A DNA stretch of 64,000 nt from CAIWHR01 sp963724975 (GCA_963724975.1 CAVRXB010000002.1:248001-312000), one strand, 5' to 3'. Shown: positions 18,080 through 27,812, numbered from the stretch's first letter. Translations and numbers: made by a program. Notes: a model not told the origin generated them from the letters alone.

Positions 18080-18365
18080 GGGGACCTGTGAACAAGTCGC
18101 GCGCGGTTGCGACGGAGAGTTTTCGGGATGGGATGCGCGAAGCGGGGCGAAGCGAAGGGTGGGCCCCTTCGCGAGACTCGCGACAAAGCAGACCGCCCGA
18201 AAGGCCCCGTCCCTTCGGGCTGCTGCCAAATGCGGCGCCTGCGTCGCCGCTCTCCTCGGCTTCGTGTTGTCGACTCCCCTTCGTCGCGCCTCATTTGCCA
18301 ACTGAGGCATTCATCCGCATTTGGCCCTGCAGCGCAATCGCGTGGGACTTGTTCAGAGGTTCCCT
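18080..18365. repeat. MITE-like element with terminal inverted repeats
   Basis: About 285 bp is bounded by near-perfect inverted repeats: GGGACCTGTGAACAAGTC on the left (18081-18098) and GACTTGTTCAGAGGTTCCC on the right (18346-18364). One mismatch and one extra base separate them. The inside has no convincing gene and several G/C-rich palindromic patches, for example around 18160-18220. It sits exactly between the stop of the methyltransferase gene and the stop of the next, convergent gene, touching the latter. No target-site duplication is obvious. The family is not recognised; a miniature inverted-repeat element is the best reading. Confidence 0.6.
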
Positions 18366-19182
18366 AAGGAAACACGGTCGCGAACTTGGCGTCTTCGACG
18401 CATCCGCCGCCGATGTTCGGCGCGACCCAGCGGCCTTCGAGGCCGATCGACGTCGCTTTCATTTCGTAAATCGTTGCCGTCGTGCTGACCGTTGTCGTCG
18501 AGCCGTTCTTGCAGACGTACGACGCGACCGGAACACGGAATAGCAACCCTTCCCGCGAATAGGTGCCGGCAAGCGTGCAGTTTTCAGTTCCGGCGTAGAG
18601 GAAATCGAATTGCACCTGATTACTGGTGGTCTGCGCGACCACAGGATCGAAGTCGGTCAGCACCGTTCCGTTGTTGGCGGCGTCGGAACATCCGGAGTGA
18701 ACGACGACTGCGGTGCCGTAGTAGGTGCCGCCAATCAGTATCGGCGTGAGCGTCTGCCGCACGATCGACTTGGCGACGGGAACGCCATTCACCGAATAGT
18801 TCAATGTGCCTGAGGAGCTGTCGATCGGGTTGAAGGTCGCGGTTCCGACCCGGACCGGAGTGGGGTGATCGCTGGGATTCCAGGGCGCGCCGATGCCGGT
18901 TCCCGTGGTCTGGAAGAGGTCTCCCGTAAAAATGCCACCTTGCCGCTGCAGATTGCCAACGTACCAGATCGGCGTTTTCGCCGGCGCCGGTCCGTAGACG
19001 AAGAAGGTGGCGAAGATGAAATCCTGGCTTTGGATGAAATTGACGCCCCAGCCATCTTCAGCCGGAACCCACCAGATGTCGGTGTAATCGTCGGCTCGTG
19101 CCGGCAGGGCTTGCATCAGCGATGCAGCGAGCAGGCAAGCAACGAACATGCGAAAGGAAGTACGAAGAGTCTGGATTGTCAT
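18364..19182 (-). CDS. Secreted protein of unknown function with WW/GWG motif
   Basis: The 272-aa product has a clear signal peptide (hydrophobic FVACLLAASLMQALPARA, cut near residue 30). The mature start contains WWVPAEDGWGVNFIQSQDF, a motif I associate with small secreted domains in beta- and gammaproteobacteria but cannot tie to a function. Four cysteines in the second half (GCSDAA, NCTLAG, YVCKNG, GGCVED) suggest two disulfides in the periplasm. The stop lies at the edge of the inverted-repeat element, so the C terminus may have been reset by that insertion. It is separated from rbsK by only 6 bp. Confidence 0.72.
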   Translation of the reverse strand: MTIQTLRTSFRMFVACLLAASLMQALPARADDYTDIWWVPAEDGWGVNFIQSQDFIFATFFVYGPAPAKTPIWYVGNLQRQGGIFTGDLFQTTGTGIGAPWNPSDHPTPVRVGTATFNPIDSSSGTLNYSVNGVPVAKSIVRQTLTPILIGGTYYGTAVVVHSGCSDAANNGTVLTDFDPVVAQTTSNQVQFDFLYAGTENCTLAGTYSREGLLFRVPVASYVCKNGSTTTVSTTATIYEMKATSIGLEGRWVAPNIGGGCVEDAKFATVFP

Positions 19183-19188
19183 AGCGGC

Positions 19189-20127
19189 TCACTCGAGTCG
19201 TTGAAGGATGAGATTTGATTCTACCGTGGACGCAACGGAGTCAATGGCGCCGAATGCGGGCAGTGCGGATTGCGCGCCTCGCGCCGTGCATGCAAGCGAC
19301 CCGGCGGCAACACTTATTGCGAGACTGCGATTCCAGGGGATTTCCCTATGAAGAGCCGCTGCCAGCACACCGGTGAACGCATCACCCGCACCGGTCGTGT
19401 CGATTGCATGTAGGACGGGTGCGGACGCGCGAATGAGGGTCGAGCCGACCACAGCAAATGCACCCGCCGCGCCCACAGTGACGACCGTCGCGCAACCGAA
19501 GCGATGGGCGAGGTCCAATGCGAATGCTTCCGGAGTAGCAGCGGCGCCAAGGTGGGTGCTTAACGCGGCAGCCTCGATCTCGTTGACGACGAGGACGTCG
19601 ATCAGCGGCAGCAGCGAGGTCAAAAGCGGATTCGCGGGCGCCGCGTTCAGGATCACGCGCGCGCCATGCTTGTGCGCACGCACTGCGAGCGCATGGACGG
19701 CGCGAAATGGCACTTCAAGCTGCATGAGCAGTGTGGTACCGGCCGCGAGCAGCGAATCGGGAAGGGTTGCCGGGTCCGCGTGCGCGTTCGCGCCCGCCAC
19801 CACGGTGATGCTGTTTTCTCCCGTTCCGTCGACGTGGATCAGCGCGACGCCGGTGGGGCCGTCGACTCGCGCGAGGCGTTGCAGGTCGACTCCGGCCTCG
19901 ACGAGGTTGCGAAGCGCCGGTGCGGCAAAAGCGTCGTTCCCGACCGCTCCGACCAATGCGACGTCCGCGCCGGCACGTCGCGCCGCGAGTGCTTGATTTG
20001 CGCCCTTGCCTCCGGGATGCGCGGCGAAGCTTTCCGCGGCGATTGTGTCGCCAGGGTCGGGAAGGCGCGCGACGTGGGCAACGAGGTCGAGGTTGATCGA
20101 GCCGAAGACGACGAGCATGCAATCCAT
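19189..20127 (-). CDS. Ribokinase-like PfkB-family sugar kinase
   Basis: The 312-aa product shows both PfkB signatures: the N-terminal GGKGANQALAARRAGADV (about 39-56) and the C-terminal DTTGAGDAFTGVLAA, whose Asp is the catalytic base. The opening VFGSINLDLVAHV resembles ribokinase. It would phosphorylate a sugar or sugar acid with ATP. The start codon follows immediately after the stop of the aldolase-family gene upstream, so the two are translated from one message. This pairing suggests a 2-keto-3-deoxy-type sugar-acid pathway, but the substrate is not determined. A second in-frame ATG lies three codons in. Confidence 0.88.
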   Translation of the reverse strand: MDCMLVVFGSINLDLVAHVARLPDPGDTIAAESFAAHPGGKGANQALAARRAGADVALVGAVGNDAFAAPALRNLVEAGVDLQRLARVDGPTGVALIHVDGTGENSITVVAGANAHADPATLPDSLLAAGTTLLMQLEVPFRAVHALAVRAHKHGARVILNAAPANPLLTSLLPLIDVLVVNEIEAAALSTHLGAAATPEAFALDLAHRFGCATVVTVGAAGAFAVVGSTLIRASAPVLHAIDTTGAGDAFTGVLAAALHREIPWNRSLAISVAAGSLACTARGAQSALPAFGAIDSVASTVESNLILQRLE

Positions 20128-21036
20128 TCAGGTCGTGATCACGCCCGCTCGTCGCAACTGCTCGATCATGGCGTCGCGATCTTGGGACGCGAGCGGCACG
20201 AGAGGCGCGCGCACCGTCATCCAAGCGTCATCCAGGACGAGGTGCGCCAGCAATGCCTTGTATGCCGGCATCAGCGGATACTCGTAGGCGACGTCAATGA
20301 AGTGCTGAACCTTGGCCAACGCCGCGTCGCCGTCGGGCGTTCCAGCACCGTCGAACAGCGTACGCATCAGTTGAGGAAACATGTTCGCGACGCCGCAAAT
20401 AGTGCCGGCGCCGCCCGCCTTCAGCATCGGTTGGAGATGCGGCTCGTAACCGATCAACACGGCGAGATCCGGAAAGTGAGCCCGCATCGCCTTGCTGTGA
20501 TCGAGATCGCCGCCACTGTCCTTCAAGCCCACGACCACACCGGGATACACCGCCACCAGCCGCGCGATCACATTCCCGGCGATGGGTACCGCCGTGATCT
20601 GCGGGATGTGATAGAGGTACAAGCGCAGGCGCGCATCGGCGACGTCGTCGATTAACGCGGCATAGCTCGCATAAACGCCGTCGGCGGTCACGTCTTTCCA
20701 GAAGAAAGGCGGCAGCACAAGTGCGCCCGCGCAGCCGCACTCGATCGCGTGGCGTGTGAGCTCGGCTGTTTCGGGTCCCGCCGCGCAGCCGGTGGCCGCG
20801 AGGATCCGGGCCGGCGCGATTCCGGCGCCGATCAATGCTTCGAGCGCCAGCCTGCGCTCGGCAACGCTGAACGACTGTCCCTCGCCGGTCGTCCCGAACG
20901 GCGCGACGCCGTCGATGCCGGCGTCGAAGAGTTGGCGTACGTGAGCTGCAAGGCGGCGATGATCGACGGCGCCGCGGCCGTCGAGAGGTGTCAGCGTCGC
21001 GCACCAGACGCCGTGAATCGCGATTCGCTCGTTCAT
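20128..21036 (-). CDS. DapA/N-acetylneuraminate lyase family aldolase
   Basis: The 302-aa (beta/alpha)8 barrel belongs to the dihydrodipicolinate synthase/NAL superfamily. The Schiff-base lysine lies in VVGLKDSGGD, the catalytic tyrosine in YLYHIPQ, and the carboxylate-binding loop in FGTTGEGQS. It cleaves or forms a 2-oxo acid by an imine mechanism. Since it is coupled to a PfkB kinase and not to lysine genes, a sugar-acid aldolase role is more likely than DapA, but this is inference. The start at 21036 gives the family N terminus (IHGVWCATLTPLDG); a longer frame upstream overlaps ppsR. Confidence 0.86.
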   Translation of the reverse strand: MNERIAIHGVWCATLTPLDGRGAVDHRRLAAHVRQLFDAGIDGVAPFGTTGEGQSFSVAERRLALEALIGAGIAPARILAATGCAAGPETAELTRHAIECGCAGALVLPPFFWKDVTADGVYASYAALIDDVADARLRLYLYHIPQITAVPIAGNVIARLVAVYPGVVVGLKDSGGDLDHSKAMRAHFPDLAVLIGYEPHLQPMLKAGGAGTICGVANMFPQLMRTLFDGAGTPDGDAALAKVQHFIDVAYEYPLMPAYKALLAHLVLDDAWMTVRAPLVPLASQDRDAMIEQLRRAGVITT

Positions 21037-21059
21037 CGCCCGCCCATCGCCTATCCTTT

Positions 21060-21893
21060 TCAGTACGCGTGGCGGCGCAGCTTGGCCCGGTGCACGATCG
21101 TCGTCGCGATTTCCTCGATCGATTTCGCCGACGTGTCGAGGGTCGCGATGCCTTCGCGCGAGAGAAGATCCTCGCACTCACGCACTTCGTAGCGGCAGTT
21201 CTCCAGCGCCGCATATTTGCTGTGGGGCCTGCGCTCCTCGCGGATCATGTGCAGCCGCTCGGGATCGATCGTGAGGCCGAACAGCCGCTCGCGAAAGGGC
21301 AGCACTGACGCCGGCAGCTTGCGATCCACGAAGTCATCGGGGGTGAGCGGAAAGTTCGCAGTGCGGATACCGAACTGCAGCGCAAGATAGAGCGAGGTCG
21401 GCGTCTTTCCGCAACGAGACACTCCGACCAGGATCACCTGCGCCTTGTCGAGGTCGCGCGTCTGGGCGCCATCGTCGTGCGCCTGGGTGAAGTTGATCGC
21501 CTCCATCCGCGCGAAATAATCGTGGCTGTTGGCCATGCCGTGCGTCCGGCCCGCAGCGTGTGAGCTCTTCGCGTTGAGCTCGGCCTCGAGAGGCGCGAGG
21601 AAGATCTGGAAAAGGTCGAGGGTGAGCGCCTTGGCGTCGCGTCGTACCGTCGCGCTCATTGCCTCGTCGACGATCGAGCAGAAGACGATGGGCGGCCGCT
21701 CCTCGCGCTCTGCCGTCTCGTTCACTTGGCGCACGGTGGCATCGATCTTGTCGGGCGTGTCGACGAATGGAATCGTCTGTCGCTGAAAATCGAAATTCTC
21801 GAACTGGGACAAAAGGCTGTTGCCGAACATCTCGGCCGTGATGCCGGTGCGGTCGGAAATGAAAAAGACGGTGCGACGAGCGGGCATCGGCAT
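21060..21893 (-). CDS. ppsR: Phosphoenolpyruvate synthase regulatory kinase/phosphorylase
   Basis: A DUF299-family bifunctional enzyme. It inactivates PEP synthase by ADP-dependent phosphorylation of a threonine and reactivates it by Pi-dependent dephosphorylation. The 277-aa product begins RTVFFISDRTGITAEMFG and carries the P-loop GVSRCGKTPTSLYLA near residue 158. It ends in the common ESIEEIA-like segment (KSIEEIATTIVHR). The target, PpsA, is encoded about 1.7 kb away on the plus strand. The PHP gene lies 23 bp upstream in the same direction, so they probably share a transcript. ATG 21893 or 21887 are both plausible starts. Confidence 0.93.
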   Translation of the reverse strand: MPMPARRTVFFISDRTGITAEMFGNSLLSQFENFDFQRQTIPFVDTPDKIDATVRQVNETAEREERPPIVFCSIVDEAMSATVRRDAKALTLDLFQIFLAPLEAELNAKSSHAAGRTHGMANSHDYFARMEAINFTQAHDDGAQTRDLDKAQVILVGVSRCGKTPTSLYLALQFGIRTANFPLTPDDFVDRKLPASVLPFRERLFGLTIDPERLHMIREERRPHSKYAALENCRYEVRECEDLLSREGIATLDTSAKSIEEIATTIVHRAKLRRHAY

Positions 21894-21916
21894 GCGGTGG
21901 CCGTCTTCGCGACGCG

Positions 21917-22747
21917 TTACCAATCCTTCCAGACCGGAACCACGCCCGCCGGCAATGGCGGAAGGTCGCCGAGATCGATGGAGCTTTCGCCAGGTCCGTG
22001 ATAGTCGGAGCCGCTTGATGCCGCAAGTCCGAACACTCGGCACTTGGTTGCGAATTCGGTGAACTGCGCGGGCGTATGCGCGGAGGTCAGCACTTCGATC
22101 GCGTCGCCGCCGGCGTCGCGGAATTCGCCGAGCAGCCGCCGCATGCCGCCGGGGCCGACCTTGTAGCGACCCGGATGTGCGACCACCGCCTGGCCGCCCG
22201 CGGCGTGAATCCAGTCGATCGCCTGGCCGAGTGTCGCCCATGCCTGCGCGACATGCCCCGGCTTGCCCGGCACCAGATAACGTTTGAAGACTTCCTTGAT
22301 GTCGCGCGCGCGGCCAGCCTCGACCAGAAAGCGCGCGAAATGGGTGCGCGAAATGAGCTGCTCGCTGGTCACGAATCGGAGAGCGCCTTCATACGCGCCG
22401 GGGATTCCCGCCGCCGCCAGCGCATCGCCCATCCGGCGCGCGCGCGTCGCCCGACCGGCGCGGATCGCCTCCAGCCCGGCGCAGAGCGTCGTGTTATCGG
22501 GGTCGATTCCGAGCCCGACGATATGGATCGTCAGATCTTCCCAGCTCACTGACAGCTCGGTGCCGCAAACGAACTCGATCCCGATCGCGCGGGCCGCCTC
22601 CCGCGCCTCCGCAAGTCCCGACACGTCGTCGTGGTCGGTCAGGGCGAGGACGTCCACACCGCGGCTCGCCGCGCGAGCCACGACAGCCGCGGGAGCCAGG
22701 AGGCCGTCCGAGCGGGTCGAGTGGCAGTGAAGGTCGTAATGGCGCAT
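21917..22747 (-). CDS. PHP-domain phosphoesterase (RNase AM/YciV-like)
   Basis: The 276-aa product is a PHP metallo-phosphoesterase. The metal motifs are visible: DLHCHSTRSDG at residues 5-15, LTDHDD near 38, VVAHPGRY near 195 and SGSDYHGPG near 250. Family members of this length remove phosphates from 3',5'-bisphosphonucleotides and trim 5' ends of RNAs. The ATG at 22747 fits the family start (MRHYDLHCHS); the frame extends upstream without similarity. It lies upstream of ppsR with a 23-bp gap. A 260-bp AT-richer region before it, shared with the divergent HTH gene, should hold both promoters. Confidence 0.88.
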   Translation of the reverse strand: MRHYDLHCHSTRSDGLLAPAAVVARAASRGVDVLALTDHDDVSGLAEAREAARAIGIEFVCGTELSVSWEDLTIHIVGLGIDPDNTTLCAGLEAIRAGRATRARRMGDALAAAGIPGAYEGALRFVTSEQLISRTHFARFLVEAGRARDIKEVFKRYLVPGKPGHVAQAWATLGQAIDWIHAAGGQAVVAHPGRYKVGPGGMRRLLGEFRDAGGDAIEVLTSAHTPAQFTEFATKCRVFGLAASSGSDYHGPGESSIDLGDLPPLPAGVVPVWKDW

Positions 22748-23009
22748 GAATGTCGAAAAAGCGGAAACACGTTGCGTTAACTTATTGATTCTAGCAGAAT
22801 GATGGCGGTATCCTTGGTGATGACCCCATTGGCTCCGGGGGCGGCACCACCCCTGACGGAGGGGCGGGCAGCCCGGACGGATGAATGGTGCTTGCGCCCC
22901 GCTGTTGTTTTGGTGAAGAATATGCCAATGGTATAGCATCGTTGGGGCGGATCTGCGTGACAGCGCGGAATCCGCACGTGTAACCTGAAGCTGACCTGAA
23001 GGCGATTTC

Positions 23010-23420
23010 GTGAAGCTCTTCGACCGCGTTCTCAATCCCCGCGAAATCCGGCGGCGCCTTGGGCTCAACCAGGAGCAGTTCTGGACCCAGATCGGCGTCA
23101 CGCAAAGCGGAGGCTCGCGTTACGAGAGCGGACGCGAGATGCCGAAGCCGGTGCGCGAGCTGCTGCGCCTCGTGCACGTCGAACAGATCGACCTGTCGCA
23201 GGTGAAACGGGTCGACTTCGAGATCATCAGCTATCTCAAGGAAGCGCACGCGGACCTGTATCGCACGTTGCGACGTGCGGTAAAGGGCCGCAACAAGGCC
23301 GGCGGGGCGCCGCTGGTGCTTGACGACGCGGCATTGGGGGAAGGCTCCGAGACACCAGAATTAAACGAAGCGGAAGCCGTGATGCCTGGTGCCGAACCCA
23401 AAGGCGGTCATTCTCTCTGA
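23010..23420 (+). CDS. Small HTH (XRE-like) regulator
   Basis: The 136-aa product has a helix-turn-helix near residues 10-45 (NPREIRRRLGLNQEQFWTQI, then TQSGGSRYESGREMPKPV), the pattern of XRE/Cro-type DNA-binding proteins. A polar, probably disordered C terminus follows. The target is unknown. It is transcribed away from the PHP-ppsR pair and toward ppsA, and it ends in an intrinsic terminator (23446-23474), so it is a one-gene unit. A similar short regulator often accompanies ppsA in betaproteobacteria, but a regulatory link to ppsA here is inference. Confidence 0.8.
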   Translation: MKLFDRVLNPREIRRRLGLNQEQFWTQIGVTQSGGSRYESGREMPKPVRELLRLVHVEQIDLSQVKRVDFEIISYLKEAHADLYRTLRRAVKGRNKAGGAPLVLDDAALGEGSETPELNEAEAVMPGAEPKGGHSL

Positions 23421-23445
23421 CCCTTCTCGTACTCGTAATGTCGAT

Positions 23446-23474
23446 GAACCCGCTGCGGCGGGTTCGTTGTTTTA
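23446..23474 (+). terminator. Rho-independent terminator after the HTH gene
   Basis: A perfect 8-bp stem GAACCCGC/GCGGGTTC with a 4-nt loop is followed by GTTGTTTT. It starts 25 bases past the HTH gene stop and before ppsA. Confidence 0.82.
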
Positions 23475-23583
23475 AAGCGCCGGAGAGCGCTCCCTGGAAC
23501 GACCAATTGCGCAAGGTAGAATTGCACTTTTGCGGGCGGATTTGGCGCGCCGCAGCAGGCGCCCGCGGCGCGTTGGGGGAGCA

Positions 23584-25966
23584 ATGAGCAAGGCGGCACA
23601 CGTCATTCCATTCGATCGCTTGCGAATGGACGACATCGAAGCGGTGGGGGGAAAGAACGCGTCGCTTGGCGAGATGATCAGCCAGCTTTCCGGCACCGGC
23701 ATCCGCGTCCCGGAAGGCTTTGCAACGACCGCATCCGCGTTCCGCGAATTTCTCGCCCGCAACGAACTCGAACCGCGCATCGCCTCGCGACTCGATGCGC
23801 TCGATGTCGACGATGTGAAGGCTCTTGCGCAGGCGGGGGCCGAGATCCGCAGCTGGGTTGCCGGTGCGGAAATTCCACCGACCGCTCCACGACGCCGTTC
23901 GCGAAGCCTTTACCGCGCTCACGCTGGCGGCGCCCGACGCTACGTGGGCGGTGCGGTCTTCGGCAACCGCAGAGGACTTGCCCGATGCATCGTTCGCAGG
24001 ACAGCAGGAAACATTTCTTAATATCAATGGATTAGATAATATATTTCACGCGATACGCGAGGTATTTGCCAGCCTCTACACCGACCGCGCGATCGCGTAT
24101 CGCGTCCACAAGGGCTTTGCCCATGCGGAGGTCGCGCTATCCGCCGGGGTCCAGCGGATGGTACGCAGCGATCTTGGTGCGGCGGGGGTGATGTTCACGC
24201 TCGACACCGAGTCCGGGTTCGATCAGGTGGTCTTCATCACATCGTCCTACGGCTTGGGCGAGACCGTCGTGCAGGGTGCCGTCAACCCCGACGAGTTCTA
24301 TGTCTACAAGCCGAGCCTCGCGGCGGGTCGCCCCGCGATCCTGCGCAAGAGTGTCGGCAGCAAAGCGACACGCATGACGTTCGCGAACACGCGCCAAGCG
24401 GGCAAGTCGACCGTCACCGCTCCGGTGAGCGAGGAGGAGCGGAATCGCTTTTCCATCACCGACGCCGAAGCGGAAGAGCTTGCGCGCTACGCAGTCGTCA
24501 TTGAAAAGCACTACGGCCGGCCAATGGACATCGAGTGGGGACGCGACGGCGTCGACGGCAAGCTCTATATCCTGCAGGCACGGCCGGAGACGGTGAAGTC
24601 GCGCGACGATGCCAACATGCTGCGCCGATTCCGCTTGAAGTCGACGTCAACGGTGCTCGCCTCGGGTCGCGCAATCGGCCAGAAGGTCGGACAGGGTGCG
24701 GTGCGTCTCGTCAAATCGGCCGCGGAAATGGAGAAGGTGAAGGCGGGCGACGTGCTCGTCGCCGACATGACCGATCCCGACTGGGAGCCGGTGATGAAGC
24801 GCGCGGCGGCGATCGTCACCAACCGCGGCGGACGTACGTGCCACGCGGCGATCATCGCGCGCGAGCTCGGCATTCCAGCGGTGGTCGGATGCGGCGATGC
24901 GACGCGTGTGCTGACCGACGGCGCCGAGGTCACCGTGTCCTGCACCGAGGGCGACACCGGCCACGTGTACGACGGCAAGCTCGACGTCGAGATCGTCGAA
25001 GTGGCGCTCGACAGGATGCCGCCGATACCCACCAAGCTCATGCTGAACGTCGGCAATCCGGAGCTCGCGTTCGAATTTCGCCGTTTGCCGAACGAGGGGG
25101 TTGGGCTCGCACGGCTCGAGTTCATCATCAACAAGAATGTAGGCATTCATCCGAAGGCGCTGATCGAGCTCGACCGGCAGTCGCCCGAGTTGCAGCGCGA
25201 GATCCGCCAGCGCATCGGCGGGTATGAAAGCCCCACCGAATTCTATGTGAGCAAGATCGCCGAAGGTGTGGCAACGATTGCGGCCGCGTTCTGGCCCAAG
25301 AAAGTGATCGTCCGACTGTCCGACTTCAAATCGAACGAGTACTCGAATCTCGTCGGCGGCCAGCGCTACGAGCCGCACGAGGAAAATCCGATGATCGGCT
25401 TTCGCGGCGCGTCGCGCTATATCGCCAAGGAGTTCAACGATTGCTTCGCGCTCGAGTGCGCGGCGCTGAAGCGCGTGCGCGACACGATGGGCTTCAGCAA
25501 TGTCGAGCTGATGGTGCCGTTCGTGCGTACCCTCGAGGAAGCGGAGATGGTGATCGCGCTGCTGAAAGAGCAGGGCCTCGAACGCGGGCGCCACGGGCTG
25601 CGCGTGATCATGATGTGCGAGATCCCGTCCAACGCCATTCTCGCCGACCAATTTCTCGAGCACTTCGATGGATTTTCGATCGGCTCCAACGACATGACGC
25701 AGCTCACGCTCGCCGTCGATCGCGATGCCGGCGGGGCGATCGCCTCGTCGTTCGACGAACGTGACGACGCCGTCAAGGCGATGCTGCGGATGGCGATCGT
25801 CGCGTGCCGCAAGGCGGGCAAATACGCGGGCATCTGCGGCCAAGGGCCGTCCGACCATCCGGATCTTGCGCAGTGGCTGGTCAAACAGGGGATCGAGAGC
25901 ATGTCGCTCAACCCGGACACAATCGTCGCGACGTGGTTGCTGCTCGCAGGCAAGAAGCCGATGTAG
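23584..25966 (+). CDS. ppsA: Phosphoenolpyruvate synthase, with one-base frameshift
   Basis: PpsA converts pyruvate and ATP to PEP, AMP and Pi for gluconeogenesis. The N-terminal ~100 residues (MSKAAHVIPFDRL, then VGGKNASLGEM) read in one frame. The rest, from LHDAVREAF on, reads in another. Removing one C at about 23882 joins them into a single 793-aa frame, close to the 792 aa of E. coli PpsA. Visible motifs are VRSSATAEDLPDASFAGQQE, the phosphohistidine loop GGRTCHAAIIARELGIPAV, GFRGASRY and SIGSNDMTQLTLAVDRD. Everything else is intact, so a sequencing error is more likely than a true pseudogene. PpsR, its regulator, is encoded nearby. Confidence 0.92.
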
Positions 25967-26170
25967 CCGGAACCCTTTCGCATCGGCTGTCGGACCGATT
26001 GACGAATCTGCGTCGGCCACTTCCAATAGCCGGCGATGAATCCGCCACGACGCCTGCGCCTCGAGCCGCGCCCGTCGCGCATCGCTTGCGCGACGATTGC
26101 GATCGGTTGTGCCGCGTTCTGCGCGCTGATCCTGTTGCTGCCGCTCGATGCCTGGGCGAGCCTGGCGGCG
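25940..26170 (+). repeat. Direct repeat, copy 1 (ppsA end to ygfX start)
   Basis: About 230 bp, from the last codons of ppsA through the first ~45 codons of a ygfX-like gene, is closely repeated at 27904-28136. Both copies contain LLAGKKP codons, ACCGATTGACGAA, and the same start MNPPRRLRLEPRPSRIACAT. This copy keeps the intact ppsA end but its ygfX start is cut short. Confidence 0.85.
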
Positions 26171-26275
26171 AGCAACAGGCCCGATTTCCCGGCTCGGATT
26201 GCCACCGCGGGCGAGAACTTCTGGACGGTCAACCTCGCTGCGCTCAAGGCAGCAACGTCACGTGGCGCAATGTGA
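26036..26275 (+). pseudogene. Truncated ygfX-like gene copy
   Basis: The first ~45 residues (MNPPRRLRLEPRPSRIACAT onward to LDAWASLAA) match the start of the intact gene at 28008-28478 almost exactly. After that the similarity stops and the frame runs 30 or so unrelated residues into inserted sequence. It lacks the second membrane span and the C-terminal region of the intact protein. It is most simply the 5' stump left when a segment carrying the glycine-repeat gene was inserted with duplication of its flank. Confidence 0.75.
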
Positions 26276-26329
26276 AACGGACCGGAAATGCTAGCGCGTA
26301 AGAGTCCGCGATCGAGCTGACGACTACGG

Positions 26330-27812
26330 CTACCGCCGTCGGCTAGAAGTACCTGTCGGCGGCTGCAGTGCTCGCATTCCCTCCACGGTTTTCTGCACCG
26401 CGCGCCACTGCTTCTGCAGTCGTGACCGCCCAGCATCGGCGCTTCGCCGAACGACCGTTTGGCTTGGCCGAGACGCCCGCGCAGGTCTTTGCTGCCCTCC
26501 GAACCCGCGGCATGCAGATCGGACAGCAGCTTCTCGGCCAGGTCGCGCAGCTTCTCGGGGAGCGCGTCGGGCATCCGGATGGTCGGGGCGGGATGGATGG
26601 CGCCGGCCTTCTTGCCGAACAGCTCGGGGTGCAGGTACTGGCCGCGTTCCGCTCTTGGCTTCGTCTCTTCGACCGCGATCGCGTTGGCTTCGGCCCAGGC
26701 ATCCTTGCGGACACCGGTGACCTGCCAGCAGACCTTGACCAGGCCGGAGTCGGTCTGTATGGCGAACTGGTTGTCCTTGATCTCCTCGGACACCATCGCG
26801 CGGGCGAACTTACCGATCACGGTGAGCTGATAGCGGAAATCACGGTTGAGCGCCTCGAAGTACGCCGGCAACTGCACGCGCGCCGTGCCGTCGCGGTTGG
26901 TGGTCACGGTGCCGCTATAGACGTTGAGCATCTCCGGGGATTCGACGAACGAGTGCGAGAGGTATTTGTTCTCCGGATCCGTCGGATGGTCCACGGTGAA
27001 CCCGCCACCGGCCTTCTGCAAGAGCCCGGTGACGCGGACCCTGCCCACAAAGAGTCCCGCGAAGCCGTTGGCGCTCTGGCCACGCACGGCGGCCACGTCG
27101 GGGTTGTTCCGAATGGAGCTGAAGGTGAAACCTTCGACACCGCTGCCCAGCACGCTTGCGCCCAGCACTCCGCCGCCGGGCTGGGCGGAGAAATGCAGCG
27201 AGTAGTGGCCATAGCCGTTGCCGAAGGTGAGACCTTGGGTGGCGTCGGTGGATCCGCTGACGCCGCTGACGCCGACCCCGACGTCGCTGCCGCCGCGTAC
27301 CGCCGGGCCTGCACCGCCGCCGCTGCCGTCACCAAAGGTCTGACCGAGGACACCGGCGGCACCGGTGCCGGTCGTGCCGTGCACGCCGATACCGCGAACA
27401 CTGCTGCCGATGGCTCCGGTCGCGCTGCCGACGAAGCCGGTGACTCCGTTGCCGCCGGCGGTGGAGGAACCGAAGACACCGTGCGAGCCATCGTCGGGAC
27501 TGAAGGTCACTCCGAGCAGGCCGGACGGGTGATGCTGCGGGCGAGGATGCCCGGCGAGCCCGGGCTCTCGCCGACCACGCCGCTGTCGTTGAGGCTGCGA
27601 CCGACCACGCCGGGGCCGTCGACGCCGTGCCCCTCCACGCCGGCCGGCGGATCGATCGGAATGCTGGAGCCCGGCGGCAGCGTTCCGCTCGTGCCGAACA
27701 CACCGCCCCCTGTGCTGGAATCACCCCAGACACCGACCGGGACCGGATTTCCGCTCACATCTTCGGGCTGCTGCCCGCTGATTGCCGGATCGAATCCTTT
27801 TACAAGAGCCAT
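26330..27812 (-). CDS. Glycine-repeat exoprotein, two frameshifts in this sequence
   Basis: The N-terminal half is built of short Gly-Val repeats (VWGDSSTGGGVFGTSG, GVVGRSLNDSGVVGES, GVHGTTGTGAAGVLGQ), a pattern expected to form a beta-solenoid. The C-terminal part (from VDHPTDPENKYLSHSFVES to AWAEANAIAVEETKP) is a conserved domain I have seen in many bacterial repeat proteins but cannot name. The frame breaks near 27523 and near 26430. Adding one base at each point restores a 494-aa protein ending at 26332. It is probably intact in reality. It lacks a classical signal peptide. It lies inside a duplicated ppsA-ygfX junction on the opposite strand, which suggests acquisition. Confidence 0.68.

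Noticed and set aside
23870..23895. Programmed frameshift in ppsA
   Set aside because: No slippery heptamer, stop-codon stimulator or known precedent in this enzyme; a single extra C explains everything.
26330..27812. Prophage tail fibre for the glycine-repeat gene
   Set aside because: No other phage gene, integrase or lysis gene is near; only the repeat style is similar.
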